Shown one piece after another: positions 19,151 to 28,976 of a stretch of DNA of 64,000 nucleotides. The DNA lies in NCBI GenBank assembly GCA_900120395.1, contig LT635553.1, positions 1,408,254-1,472,253 of the forward strand, written 5' to 3'. Below the pieces are notes generated by a model. The model was given only the letters and a program-made list of their open reading frames with translations, did no database searches and was not told the DNA's origin. This stretch comes from Porphyromonadaceae bacterium FC4 (lineage in GTDB: Bacteria > Bacteroidota > Bacteroidia > Bacteroidales > Porphyromonadaceae). Position numbers and translations under genes: made by a program. Position 1 is the first letter of the stretch. Every line of letters starts with the position of its first letter.

Positions 19151-19210
19151 TCGCGTGGTCCTGAGCGAAATAGGACAGGGGCGTGACCCGGTGGCTCAGG
19201 CATGCAAAAA

Positions 19211-19250
19211 GCGGATCACTACTCCGTCAGTTATCGGAGTAATGATCCGC
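19211..19250 (-). terminator. Terminator after the response regulator gene
   Basis: The hairpin GCGGATCA..TACTCCG / CGGAGTA..TGATCCGC is followed on the minus strand by TTTTT, 67 nt after the regulator stop. Confidence 0.85.
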
Positions 19251-19317
19251 TGTGTAGGCAGTGTGGGTCAGATGACCGACTCGGTCATCCAGTCCTCACT
19301 GATACTCTTTTCAGCCT

Positions 19318-20058
19318 TTAGAGCACCACGGTGTTGTCCTTGTCGGGCTCACTATTGACACCCGGCGTGATGAGCTTGTAGCCCTTACCGTGCTTATTTT
19401 GGATCTCTACCCGCTCATCACGAGATAGGTGCTTGCGAAGCTTGGTGATGTAGACATCCATGGAGCGTGCATTGAAGTAGGTGTCTTCACCCCAGATGGT
19501 CTTGAGGGCATAGGAGCGCTCGAGCAGCTCGTTGGCGTAGAGGCAGAGGAGGGTCAGTAGCTCGGTCTCCTTTGTGGTCAGGTTGACCGGCTCTTCATCC
19601 TTGTAGGTCAGCACTTGTCTCTGTGTGTCGAAGACAAAGTCGCCAATGCTGTAAAAGGCTACAGGATCGGACTTTTTGTTTTGCACACGGCGGAGCACTG
19701 CATCGATACGCATGGTCAGCTCGGAGGTGTTGAAGGGTTTTTTGAGGTAGTCGTCCGCACCGAGCTTGAACCCCTTCTCTACATCTTCGTTGAGGACACG
19801 AGCCGTAAGGAATATAATGGGCATATTGGGGTTGATCCCACGGATATCCTCGGCCAGCTCAAAGCCGTCCTTCTTGGGCATCATGATGTCCAAAACACAG
19901 ATATCCCACTTGGTAGGATTTTCTGAAAATGCATCAAAGCCCTGTTGGCCATCAGAATAGAGGTCGGTCTCATAGCCTTTGGCATTTAGAAACTCGCTCA
20001 AGAGCGGTCCTAGGTTCTCATCGTCTTCGCAAAGGAATACTTTTACGTTACTTTCCAT
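19318..20058 (-). CDS. rprY: OmpR-family response regulator, RprY-like
   Basis: The 246-residue product has a receiver domain with acidic pocket E11-D12-D13, phospho-acceptor D57 (VLDIMMPKKDGFEL) and a conserved Lys near residue 107, followed by an OmpR-type winged-helix DNA-binding domain (about 135-232). In P. gingivalis the RprY homolog is an orphan regulator tied to oxidative stress and metabolism; here the kinase is directly upstream and overlaps by 11 nt. The symbol rests on overall resemblance and context. Confidence 0.85.
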   Translation of the reverse strand: MESNVKVFLCEDDENLGPLLSEFLNAKGYETDLYSDGQQGFDAFSENPTKWDICVLDIMMPKKDGFELAEDIRGINPNMPIIFLTARVLNEDVEKGFKLGADDYLKKPFNTSELTMRIDAVLRRVQNKKSDPVAFYSIGDFVFDTQRQVLTYKDEEPVNLTTKETELLTLLCLYANELLERSYALKTIWGEDTYFNARSMDVYITKLRKHLSRDERVEIQNKHGKGYKLITPGVNSEPDKDNTVVL

Positions 20059-21568
20059 AATGATCTGGTTTTAATAGTGGTATTTTAATTTCAAACGTTG
20101 TACCGACATCAATTTTGCTTTCGGCACTGATGGTCCCGTTGTGACTGCGAACCATACGTGCCACATAGGCAAGACCTAAGCCAAATCCCTTTACATTGTG
20201 CTGATCACCTGTCGGGACGCGGAAAAAGCGGTCAAATATCTTCTTGAGGTATTCGCGCTTGATCCCTTGGCCGTTGTCACTGATGCGGATAATAAAGTCA
20301 TTTTTGTCACTGCCGGTCTCTACTCGAATGATGGGAGCGACGTCCGGACGACGGTACTTCATCGCATTATCGAGGAGGTTGAATATGATATTCGTCAGGT
20401 GCATCTCATCCCCATGCACCATGGTATCCTGCGCATTGAGGTCGACGTCCAGGATGCCGTTGGCATTCTCTACCTTGAGGCTGAATATACTGGTCACGTT
20501 GATCACCAGCTCCTCCATATCCACCTCCGTTAGCTTGAGTGCCAGCCTATTGTCACTCCCATCAAAGAAGGACATCTGCAGGACTTTTTCGATCAGGAGA
20601 TTGAGTCGATTGCCCTCGGCTGTGATGGAGGAGAGGGTCCGCTGTCGACGCTCTTCGTCCCGGTAGAGGTCCTCATCGTAGAGTAGTGAGGTCCCTATGA
20701 GTATGGAGCTCACGGGGGTCTTGAGCTCATGAGTCATATTATTGATAAAGTCCTTGCGCATCTCCTCGAGCTTCTTTTGCCTGAAAAGATTGGCAATGCT
20801 GTACGCAAAAGTAATGAACAGAAGTATCGTAAATATGACGCTCGGGATGAGGAAGTCTATCGTACTGGATATGTACTGCCGCTTGCCGGGGAAGTACACC
20901 CTTAGGTAGTGCAGTCTTGAGGGGCGGTCGTTGCCAAAGAGGGCTTGGCTATAGACAGCATAATCGCTGTCCTGGGGGACGTTCCCCGTACTGAAGTAGA
21001 CCTGCCCGTCGCACCCCACCACCTCGTAGATATAGGGCAGCGTGATGCCCATCCGCTGAAGATATGAGCCCAGGTAGGTCTCCAGCTGCTGGGAGGTCAT
21101 ACGCTCGTACAGTGGTACATTATCGCGGTCTCGAACTACCTCTAGCGCAAGCTGCACGACCATCTGCCGGATGCTTCGGTAGCGGTCGGTCATCTCATCC
21201 TGCAGGAGCTTGGACAGCTCGGTGATGCGATCTTGCTCGGTGACCACATTGGGAGGGAGTGCCGGCTTTTGGTTGGGCGGACGAAAGTACTGAAAGGATC
21301 CCTGACCGGGCGAGTTTTTTGAGCTTTCATGCTTCAACAAGTCCTGCACCATAGGTGCGGGGATGCCCAGCTCTTCGTTCACCGCTCGAGAAATCTCATC
21401 ACGCTCGATATTAGCGCTCACCTCGGACAGTGCACGACGTACAGAGCTATCAAACTGCGCATTTCGCGACATGTAGACAACTCGTATGTAGCCTACCTGC
21501 ATGTACAGGAGACCGACAAAGGCGGTGAGCATCACGCCAACTATGAGCCACAGCGACTGCTTCTTCAT
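20048..21568 (-). CDS. rprX: Sensor histidine kinase, RprX-like
   Basis: The 506-residue inner-membrane kinase has two membrane helices (about 6-27 and 241-262) bounding a periplasmic sensor domain of about 210 residues. The HisKA domain carries phospho-acceptor H280 (MTHELKTPVSS). The ATPase domain shows the N box (LLDNAMKYR), G1 (ISDNGQGI) and G2 (GFGLGLAYV). The 3' end overlaps the regulator gene by 11 nt, so the pair is coupled. The sensed signal is unknown. Confidence 0.88.
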   Translation of the reverse strand: MKKQSLWLIVGVMLTAFVGLLYMQVGYIRVVYMSRNAQFDSSVRRALSEVSANIERDEISRAVNEELGIPAPMVQDLLKHESSKNSPGQGSFQYFRPPNQKPALPPNVVTEQDRITELSKLLQDEMTDRYRSIRQMVVQLALEVVRDRDNVPLYERMTSQQLETYLGSYLQRMGITLPYIYEVVGCDGQVYFSTGNVPQDSDYAVYSQALFGNDRPSRLHYLRVYFPGKRQYISSTIDFLIPSVIFTILLFITFAYSIANLFRQKKLEEMRKDFINNMTHELKTPVSSILIGTSLLYDEDLYRDEERRQRTLSSITAEGNRLNLLIEKVLQMSFFDGSDNRLALKLTEVDMEELVINVTSIFSLKVENANGILDVDLNAQDTMVHGDEMHLTNIIFNLLDNAMKYRRPDVAPIIRVETGSDKNDFIIRISDNGQGIKREYLKKIFDRFFRVPTGDQHNVKGFGLGLAYVARMVRSHNGTISAESKIDVGTTFEIKIPLLKPDHYGK

Positions 21569-21683
21569 AGGGGCAAGTTACACATATTTCGAGTCTCCAT
21601 TAACATAATTGGAGTTAAATATCGAGCACTTGACAGTTAAATAACCATACAGTACTAGTAATACTCATCTATTTGTGGTATGT

Positions 21684-21719
21684 AAAAAGCACCCGTACTC
21701 GCAAGTACGGGTGCTTTTT
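21684..21719. terminator. Bidirectional terminator below groEL
   Basis: GCACCCGTACT-CGCA-AGTACGGGTGC is flanked by AAAAA and TTTTT, so it can terminate on either strand; it lies 26 nt after the groEL stop. Confidence 0.9.
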
Positions 21720-21744
21720 ATTAAGGTGTAAGTAGAGTGGGTAA

Positions 21745-23403
<1,659 letters not shown>

Positions 23404-23425
23404 TTATGCTCTAAAAATGGGATAA

Positions 23426-23698
23426 TCAGCCGAGAACAGCGAGTACATCACTTTGCTTCATGATGAGGTACTTGACCCCGTCGTGCTCAATCTCAGTGCC
23501 TGAGTACTTACCAAAGAGGACCTTGTCACCTTCTTTGAGGACCATTTCTTCGTCCTTAGTTCCATGGCCCACCGCCTTCACTGTACCCTGAAGGGGCTTT
23601 TCTTTTGCAGAGTCGGGGATAATGATCCCGGAGGCAGTCTTTTGTTCCGCATCAGCAGGGAGGATAAGCACCCTGTCAGCTAGAGGTTTGATATTCAT
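23426..23698 (-). CDS. groS: Co-chaperonin GroES (Hsp10)
   Basis: The 90-residue heptameric lid for GroEL shows the family pattern MNIKPLADRVLILPADAEQK, a mobile loop (about 17-30) and the GD.VLFGKYSGTE region. It is first in the groESL operon. The leader has no CIRCE inverted repeat. Confidence 0.97.
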   Translation of the reverse strand: MNIKPLADRVLILPADAEQKTASGIIIPDSAKEKPLQGTVKAVGHGTKDEEMVLKEGDKVLFGKYSGTEIEHDGVKYLIMKQSDVLAVLG

Positions 23699-23755
23699 AC
23701 TTAGTGTATCAGTTTTATGTTGTTAGTTGATATTAGTTGCTTGTACCAAGTAGTA

Positions 23756-23771
23756 TGGAAATACCGTGCCA
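23756..23771 (-). promoter_or_regulatory. Candidate sigma-54 (-24/-12) promoter of groESL
   Basis: On the minus strand the site reads TGGCAC-GGTAT-TTCCA. The -24 half and the following G fit the sigma-54 consensus exactly, and the -12 half differs at one core position (TTCCA for TTGCA). The predicted start leaves a leader of about 47 nt, close to that of dnaK. Confidence 0.45.
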
Positions 23772-23886
23772 TATGAAAAGAGACCCCAACAGTCCACTGA
23801 CAAAATGTCGCATCCCACACAGGACCGTCTCAAATTGTCACCTTTTGAGCCAAAATGGTCATCCTCTGACGTACGGACTTATCTGC

Positions 23887-24242
23887 CAGGGCTCACGCAT
23901 TTGAAGTTTAGAGACAGTCGGTGGTGATGATGTCGGTGGTGGCTGAGCATTATGACTTTACGAAGGAGGCGGACTTTATCCTCAACTGCGACATCAAGTA
24001 CGCATGGGGACGAACTAAGGAAGACAACAAGGCATCAAGTTCCCCTATTTTTGCCGCTCGGGGAGGGGGTGGAAAATTTGACGGATAGAAGAGAAATGTT
24101 TCCAGTAGGAAAGAAAACGATTTGACGGATAGTAGCGATCTCTTTCCTACTGGAAACTTTTTTCAGTACACGTCACCTGCAAAAGATCAATACCAGCAAA
24201 GGCCCCACAGACTACCTCTAAACTTCAAATGCGTGAGTCCTG
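23887..24242. mobile_element. MITE-like element, copy B (356 bp)
   Basis: The 27-bp terminal inverted repeats (23887-23913 and 24216-24242) differ at one base and start CAGGGCTCACGC / CAGGACTCACGC. They are flanked by an exact 10-bp direct repeat ACTTATCTGC (23877-23886 and 24243-24252). No transposase is present. The interior matches copy A, with a coding remnant (about 23939-24046, reading AEHYDFTKEADF and on to DIKYAWGRTKED) and a dimeric hairpin repeat. The right flanking repeat contains the nadK stop codon. Confidence 0.9.
24077..24163 (+). repeat. Dimeric hairpin repeat (copy 5, inside MITE copy B)
   Basis: Two direct units. The first hairpin loop is AGTA, the second (24143-24156) is TACT, as in MITE copy A. 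Confidence 0.88.
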
Positions 24243-24244
24243 AC

Positions 24245-25135
24245 TTATCTGCGAGCATCCTGCCCCCACATAAGTTTATTTCGCAGGGCAGCATAGTAGG
24301 AGTAGTGCTCCCGGATGTGCGCTACCTTTACTGTCTTAGCACTGGTCTCGAGGGATATGCGTGATCGATTGGTCAGCGGCGTACTCTTGCCATCGACAGC
24401 AAGTAGGAAGGTACCGGTACGACTCTCGACACTCAGGTCGAGGCGGACACTGTTGGGCACGATGATGGGGCGCATATTGAGCATGTGCGGCGCGATCGGG
24501 CAGAGCAGCAACACTCCGCACTGAGGGTGAATGATGGGGCCATTGGCACTCAGTGCATAGGCAGTAGACCCTGTGGGAGTTGCGATCAAGACACCATCCC
24601 CCTCGTATGTGGCAACATAGGCGTCATTGATATACGCCTCTACAGAGATCATATTCGCCATATCCCGCCGCAGCAATCCCACCTCATTGAGGGCTTCGCC
24701 GGCTGGAGTAGCCTTGCCATTCTCATCGTAGATAGTAGCTTTGATCAGATGCCGCTCCTCAGAGACCAAGGAATCACCTTGGAGTATTTGCGGCCAAAAG
24801 GTCATCAACTCCACAGGCTGGGTCGTTGCCAAAAAGCCAAGCCGTCCGGCATTCACGCCGAGCACCCATGCGGTGGTGCCTGCTGCTTGCTTCGCAGCAC
24901 GCAAAAACGTCCCATCTCCTCCTATACTGATCAAAAGGTCGCACGGAGTATCTCCCATCACAGAGACAGACCGTGCCCTACCCATCTCCACATCCTGAGC
25001 AAGCAGGTAGCTGTAGTATCTTGGCTCAACCCGTATGCTGACCGTCTCGTTCGGCTCGAGGAGGAGAGAGAGGAGCTCTCTCACCTCCGGCGACAGTATC
25101 TGCTCACTGACGGAGCCTATGATACCTAGGATCAT
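24245..25135 (-). CDS. nadK: NAD kinase
   Basis: The 296-residue cytoplasmic enzyme phosphorylates NAD to NADP. The diagnostic GGDGT motif is at residues 72-76 (ISIGGDGTFLRAAK). The conserved NE region (NEVGLLRRD) and the GDGVLIATPTGSTAYALSAN loop follow. The C-terminal codons and stop (AGA TAA) lie inside the right-hand target duplication of MITE copy B, so the insertion left the protein intact. The M48 peptidase gene follows the nadK start side by 4 nt on the same strand (peptidase first), forming an operon. Confidence 0.95.
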   Translation of the reverse strand: MILGIIGSVSEQILSPEVRELLSLLLEPNETVSIRVEPRYYSYLLAQDVEMGRARSVSVMGDTPCDLLISIGGDGTFLRAAKQAAGTTAWVLGVNAGRLGFLATTQPVELMTFWPQILQGDSLVSEERHLIKATIYDENGKATPAGEALNEVGLLRRDMANMISVEAYINDAYVATYEGDGVLIATPTGSTAYALSANGPIIHPQCGVLLLCPIAPHMLNMRPIIVPNSVRLDLSVESRTGTFLLAVDGKSTPLTNRSRISLETSAKTVKVAHIREHYSYYAALRNKLMWGQDARR

Positions 25136-25139
25136 TGTT

Positions 25140-26054
25140 TTAGTAGTGCGTCTTTAGTGGAACCTCGCGCGAGTTGTTCCCGGGGATTTCGACTTGCTCT
25201 TTCGTCACGGCTCTGTTTCGTTTGGGTACAGGATTAGGAGCCGCCTTGGTATCGCTGCCCATGAATCGTTGCACCTTCGGGATCTCTGCGTTGATCGCCT
25301 CTATACGCTTCGCATTAGCCGGGTGTGTGCTCAAGAAGTCACTATTCCCCGAGCGTCCCCCTGCCATATTGGTCCAAAAGGTTGCCGCTTGATTGTAGTC
25401 GTAGCCCGCCATCGCCATCAGATAAAGTCCTATCTTATCCGCCTCAAACTCATGCTGACGGCTGTAGGGCAGCTCAAAGAGCACCTTCGAGCCAACCGAA
25501 TAGGCCAGTCCGCCTGCCACCTGTGCACCTACACTAGAGCCACTCAGCACGCTTCCTAGCACTTGTGCTCCGGTACGCTGCATGAGTTGCTGACTCATCC
25601 GTTCATTAGCATGCTTTGCCAGGGCGTGAGCCACCTCATGCGCCATCACTGTTGCCAGCTCATCGTCCGTCTTGCAGTAGGGGAGGATCCCCTCATAGAC
25701 CACAATCTTTCCCCCGGGCATGCACCAGGCATTGATGCTTTTACTCTGCACTAGGTTAAACTCCCAGGCAAACTTCTTCGCCTCCTGTCCGAGCCCGCTC
25801 CGGACCAGGTACTGCTCTGTTGCAGCAGCGATCCTCTGCCCAACCGTTCTGACTCTCTGAGTTTGCTGCTGGTTTTGGCTAAGCGGAGCACGACTGATGA
25901 AGTCACGGTACTGCTGAGCGCTCATCGCTAGCACCTCGCTATCGGGGACTACATTCATCTGCTGACGTCCACTCAGGGGTACTGCTGAGCATGCCGTCAC
26001 TCCTACGGAGAGCAGTGCTCCAAGTAACAAGTGGTGTATTTTATTCCTTTTCAT
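25140..26054 (-). CDS. M48-family metallopeptidase lipoprotein
   Basis: The 304-residue product has a lipoprotein signal with Cys at residue 22 (GVTACSAV), so it acts at the envelope. The zinc site is HEVAH (H139-H143) with the downstream glutamate in HEFEADKIG (about residue 204). This matches the LoiP/YggG and BepA-like branch of M48, which degrades misfolded envelope proteins. It is followed after 4 nt by nadK. Confidence 0.9.
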   Translation of the reverse strand: MKRNKIHHLLLGALLSVGVTACSAVPLSGRQQMNVVPDSEVLAMSAQQYRDFISRAPLSQNQQQTQRVRTVGQRIAAATEQYLVRSGLGQEAKKFAWEFNLVQSKSINAWCMPGGKIVVYEGILPYCKTDDELATVMAHEVAHALAKHANERMSQQLMQRTGAQVLGSVLSGSSVGAQVAGGLAYSVGSKVLFELPYSRQHEFEADKIGLYLMAMAGYDYNQAATFWTNMAGGRSGNSDFLSTHPANAKRIEAINAEIPKVQRFMGSDTKAAPNPVPKRNRAVTKEQVEIPGNNSREVPLKTHY

Positions 26055-26170
26055 CTGTTGCTATAAGTCTACATATATGTATTAAAATAATCCCCTTCCC
26101 CAGTCAAATATACCAAATATCTGCAGTCCCATACAGAAAATACCCTCTTAGTTTTTGAGAAAGAATTCCT

Positions 26171-26201
26171 TGGCAATATCAAATAAAACAGTTACCTTAG
26201 T
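26171..26201 (+). promoter_or_regulatory. Bacteroidetes-type promoter of the small HTH gene
   Basis: TTGG (26171-26174), about 19 nt, then TACCTTAG (26194-26201). A start near 26208 would leave a leader of about 100 nt before ATG 26312. Confidence 0.5.
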
Positions 26202-26311
26202 GGTGTTACAGACATATGACGGTGACCGTGTACTCCGTCCTCGCTATAAATAGTAGCAAGTCCGGAGCCACAGTTATAAACAACAAACCAAAAACTATAT
26301 TTCAATTAGCT

Positions 26312-26596
26312 ATGACCAAGACTATTACTTTCAATGAGCTTCGGAAGCTAAAAGACAGCCTGCCTGATGGCTCTATGGCGCGCATCGCTGACGAGTTGAA
26401 CCTCCGAGTAGAAACCGTACGCAACTACTTCGGGGGTGAAAACTATAAGGAGGGCAGACCCGTGGGCTTTCACCTAGAGCCCGGTCCCGATGGTGGTATA
26501 GTAGTCCTCGATGACCTAACGATATGGGACAAAGCTCAAGAAATCTTGAGCGAAGTCAAGGCGAAAGAACACCAAGAAGGAGCTGAAGAGCAATAA
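26312..26596 (+). CDS. Small helix-turn-helix DNA-binding protein
   Basis: I use ATG 26312 (94 residues, starting MTKTITFNELRKLKDSLPDG), because the 32 codons upstream of it look non-conserved and begin almost at the predicted transcription start. The N-terminal half reads like a helix-turn-helix (MARIADELNLRVETVRNYFG) and the rest forms a small beta domain (HLEPGPDGGIVVLDDLTIWD). Similar small proteins are common in Bacteroidales. Target and role are unknown. Confidence 0.75.
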   Translation: MTKTITFNELRKLKDSLPDGSMARIADELNLRVETVRNYFGGENYKEGRPVGFHLEPGPDGGIVVLDDLTIWDKAQEILSEVKAKEHQEGAEEQ

Positions 26597-26610
26597 AGCA
26601 AAACGATAAA

Positions 26611-26659
26611 GCACCCACCGCTGTCCAAAACAAATTTGTGAAGGAGCTCGTGTGGGTGC
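26611..26659 (+). terminator. Possible terminator after the HTH gene
   Basis: GCACCCAC and GTGGGTGC pair across a 33-nt loop. The T-tract is weak, so this is a modest call. The rest of the gap to tadA (to 26812) shows only a CCCCACACGG..CCGTGGGG hairpin near 26763-26787. Confidence 0.4.
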
Positions 26660-26812
26660 TGTTAGTGTTGTGATTGCACTGGAGAACCATGCGAGTGGAT
26701 CTTCAGTGCTTTCTCTTTATATACACAACACCTTATAATATACATTACCGCATCGTCAGTCTACCCCACACGGTCAAAAGCCGTGGGGACGGGTAGCAGT
26801 AGTACACCTTGG

Positions 26813-27277
26813 CTACTTACCAACCCGACGCTCCTCAAAAAAGCGACGCATGAGCTCCCTAGCCTCGTCAGCCAAGATACCGCGAGATACGGTTGTTTTG
26901 GGATGAAGGATCTCAGAGCTGATGGTGGTGAAGCCGACCTTGGGCTCATCACAGCCCCACACCAGCCGCCCCACTCTACTCCAGCGGATAGCCCCGGCAC
27001 ACATCACACAGGGCTCCACAGTCACATAGAGCACGCACTCCGGTAGCACCTTTGCACCGAGCGTGTTCTGTGCCGATGTGAGCGCAAGCATTTCGGCATG
27101 CGCCGTCACATCACGGAGGCTCTCGGTCTGGTTGTACCCTCTACCGATGATCCGATCTCCCGCGACCACGACAGCCCCTATGGGGACTTCACCTGCCTCA
27201 TAAGCACGGACGGCCTCCTCCAGTGCAGCACGCATGAACGTCTCATCAGTGGGCGATAAAAGAAGAGGATTATTCAT
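26813..27277 (-). CDS. tadA: tRNA adenosine(34) deaminase
   Basis: This 154-residue enzyme converts A34 to inosine in tRNA-Arg. The zinc site is HAE (TAHAEMLAL) with PCVMC (VEPCVMCAGAIRWS), as in TadA. I chose the ATG at 27277 because it overlaps the stop of the upstream gene (TATGAATAA); an alternative ATG seven codons upstream gives a longer overlap. Confidence 0.92.
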   Translation of the reverse strand: MNNPLLLSPTDETFMRAALEEAVRAYEAGEVPIGAVVVAGDRIIGRGYNQTESLRDVTAHAEMLALTSAQNTLGAKVLPECVLYVTVEPCVMCAGAIRWSRVGRLVWGCDEPKVGFTTISSEILHPKTTVSRGILADEARELMRRFFEERRVGK

Positions 27278-27497
27278 AGGGAAACTTGCCGGAGTCAAAA
27301 AGAGAGGTAGGATTACCGGAGATATCCTTCAGGACCTTATTCATCACAAGCTTTCGCACGAAAGCAGACCGATTCCGGATCCCTTTACGCTTGAGGTACC
27401 CATCGAGGAGCTCCATCTCACCGGCACTAAATAGGATAGTGACCGGACAGGTTTTTGGGTCTTGCTTGATTCTTTTAGGTTTTGGAGGGCGTGGCAT
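27270..27497 (-). CDS. Small ribbon-helix-helix-like protein
   Basis: The 75-residue product (start MPRPPKPKRIKQD) has a basic Pro-rich N-terminus, then a strand-helix-helix pattern (PVTILFSAGEMELLDGYLKR, KGIRNRSAFVRKLVMNKVL) like CopG/MobC-type ribbon-helix-helix proteins. Another in-frame ATG lies 24 nt upstream. It overlaps tadA by 8 nt and follows the BrkB-family gene by 37 nt. Function is unknown. Confidence 0.65.
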   Translation of the reverse strand: MPRPPKPKRIKQDPKTCPVTILFSAGEMELLDGYLKRKGIRNRSAFVRKLVMNKVLKDISGNPTSLFDSGKFPYE

Positions 27498-27534
27498 ATC
27501 CGGGTGGTTTATTCTGAGCAAAGAGAGCTGTCGT

Positions 27535-28938
27535 CTAGAGATCCACTACCGGCACGTCCATATCCGGGATATTTCCGGGTCGGCTGTTTCGTACCAGAGC
27601 CCACTCACGGGCATATTGGTCGTAGATATCTATTCTAAAGTTTTCGGACCCCAGTCTGTCCAGGAGTGTCACGATACGCTTGGGCGTGATGACCGATATA
27701 TCCAGCGCGGGAGTATAGTAGGGTTCGTTGTGGTCCTTCTTATTGGGTCGGTAGGAGAGCAGTTTGCACAGGTAGAGCTTGTCGAGCGTGTCACTGACGA
27801 CCGTCATCGGCAGGTCGCAGTGATCTGCCAGTGCTTCGGCTGTATAGACTTCATTGTCGTGTACAAAAGCCTTGCAGATCTTCTTCATCAGCACGATCGC
27901 CACAAAGTCCCTAAAGCGACGACTCACCTGCTCACTTTCCGTCTTGAACGTATAGTTCCGGATATTCTGGATGGCATAGGAGACCTGGGCACCAAAGAGA
28001 CAGATCACCCACGACCAATTGGTGAAGAGCATCAAGAGCGGAATAGCCGCAAAGCTACCGTAGATCGAGTTGTACTTCGTCACCCAGATCTGTCCGGATA
28101 TATAGAGGAGTTGAAAGAACTGAAACGCCACACCCGCAAGGATACCACTAACCAGCGCCGGGACAAAGTGGACCCGGGTGTTGGGCAAGAGCTTGTAGAG
28201 CAGCGTGAATAAGGCTATCCACACGAAGAACGGCACCACCGTAGTCGCCATCTCCAGTATCGGAGTAATGGCGAAGCCTCCTGCCAACTGAAGGTCACTG
28301 AGGAAGCTCGAAAAGACGTTGAAACCGGCAGTGATCGCCAAGACCAGAGGAACGATGAGGAAGGTAGCAAAGTACCCTAGGACACGCTTGGAGATAGGGC
28401 GTGGTTTTTTGATGTGCCAGATGTTGTTGAAAACGTTCTCCACGTTCATCAATAGAGAGATAACAGCAATGAGGAGGATGACGACACCGACACCTATGAA
28501 TACGCTACTCTGGATCTGATTGAGGTAAGAGTCGGCAAACTTGAACGCCTGAGTCAACTCATGCTGCTGAGCCGGGAAGTACTCATAGAGCTGACGTTGC
28601 ACAGACTCCTGCAGTCCAAACCCCGCAGCGACACTCAGGAGCACCACCAGAAGCGGGACCAGGGAGAGCAGAGTACTGTAGGTGAGGGAGTTGGCCTTTT
28701 GCCCTACCGAACGACCGGTGTACTCCATCGCAGCAATGTAGATGACCTGCAGCACCCGTACAAAGAACCCCCGCACACCGGTCACCTCAAAGTCGTATAG
28801 ACGCCACATATCGCTCGTCACAAACTCGTGGGCATCCTGCCCCTTCATCGTCACGAGTGAAAAGAACGAAGGCTTGCGCTTCTTTGTACGCTCAGCCCGT
28901 ATTTCTTGAAGCTTCTCTCTGTCTGTTTTCTCTGCCAT
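27535..28938 (-). CDS. YihY/BrkB-family inner-membrane protein
   Basis: I start at ATG 28938 (467 residues, MAEKTDREKLQEIRAERTKK), since the longer frame would run into rnpB. Six membrane helices typical of the family lie at about residues 95-370, with the family region SLTYSTLLSLVPLLVVLLSV. A winged-helix-like C-terminal extension (about 375-460) is common in Bacteroidetes members. The family has no proven biochemical function; the name RNase BN given to E. coli YihY was wrong. Confidence 0.88.
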   Translation of the reverse strand: MAEKTDREKLQEIRAERTKKRKPSFFSLVTMKGQDAHEFVTSDMWRLYDFEVTGVRGFFVRVLQVIYIAAMEYTGRSVGQKANSLTYSTLLSLVPLLVVLLSVAAGFGLQESVQRQLYEYFPAQQHELTQAFKFADSYLNQIQSSVFIGVGVVILLIAVISLLMNVENVFNNIWHIKKPRPISKRVLGYFATFLIVPLVLAITAGFNVFSSFLSDLQLAGGFAITPILEMATTVVPFFVWIALFTLLYKLLPNTRVHFVPALVSGILAGVAFQFFQLLYISGQIWVTKYNSIYGSFAAIPLLMLFTNWSWVICLFGAQVSYAIQNIRNYTFKTESEQVSRRFRDFVAIVLMKKICKAFVHDNEVYTAEALADHCDLPMTVVSDTLDKLYLCKLLSYRPNKKDHNEPYYTPALDISVITPKRIVTLLDRLGSENFRIDIYDQYAREWALVRNSRPGNIPDMDVPVVDL

Positions 28939-28976
28939 CGGACAGTCAATAGTTGGTCTAAAAAACGAAGTAGATG

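Larger units (their letters stand above)
18615..19153. repeat. Large inverted repeat enclosing hairpin-cassette locus 2
   Basis: The left arm (about 18615-18755) and right arm (about 19015-19153) are near-identical reverse complements for about 130-135 bp. From outside to inside each arm carries a dimeric hairpin repeat, a CCCCCACCGAGTCAGTCCCT segment and a CGACCCC-type hairpin. The inner 260 bp holds a GGTGC/GCACC stem (18780-18816), CGACCCCTAGCGGGGTCG (18828-18845), GCACCCC/GGGGTGC (18919-18936) and a variant stem GGGGC-GAAT-GCCCC (18962-18975). It fills the space between convergent genes. No protein gene is supported in it. Confidence 0.88.

Noticed and set aside
23699-23755. CIRCE/HrcA control of groESL
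   Set aside because: No TTAGCACTC-N9-GAGTGCTAA-like repeat is present in the leader or upstream.
24122-24364. An 80-codon ORF across the right end of MITE copy B
   Set aside because: Its first part is the dimeric hairpin repeat (peptide TDSSDLFPTGNF recurs at other copies) and its rest is antisense to nadK.
27286-28212. A 308-codon frame antisense to the BrkB-family gene
   Set aside because: It overlaps two or three supported genes on the opposite strand; no signal, domain or promoter supports it.
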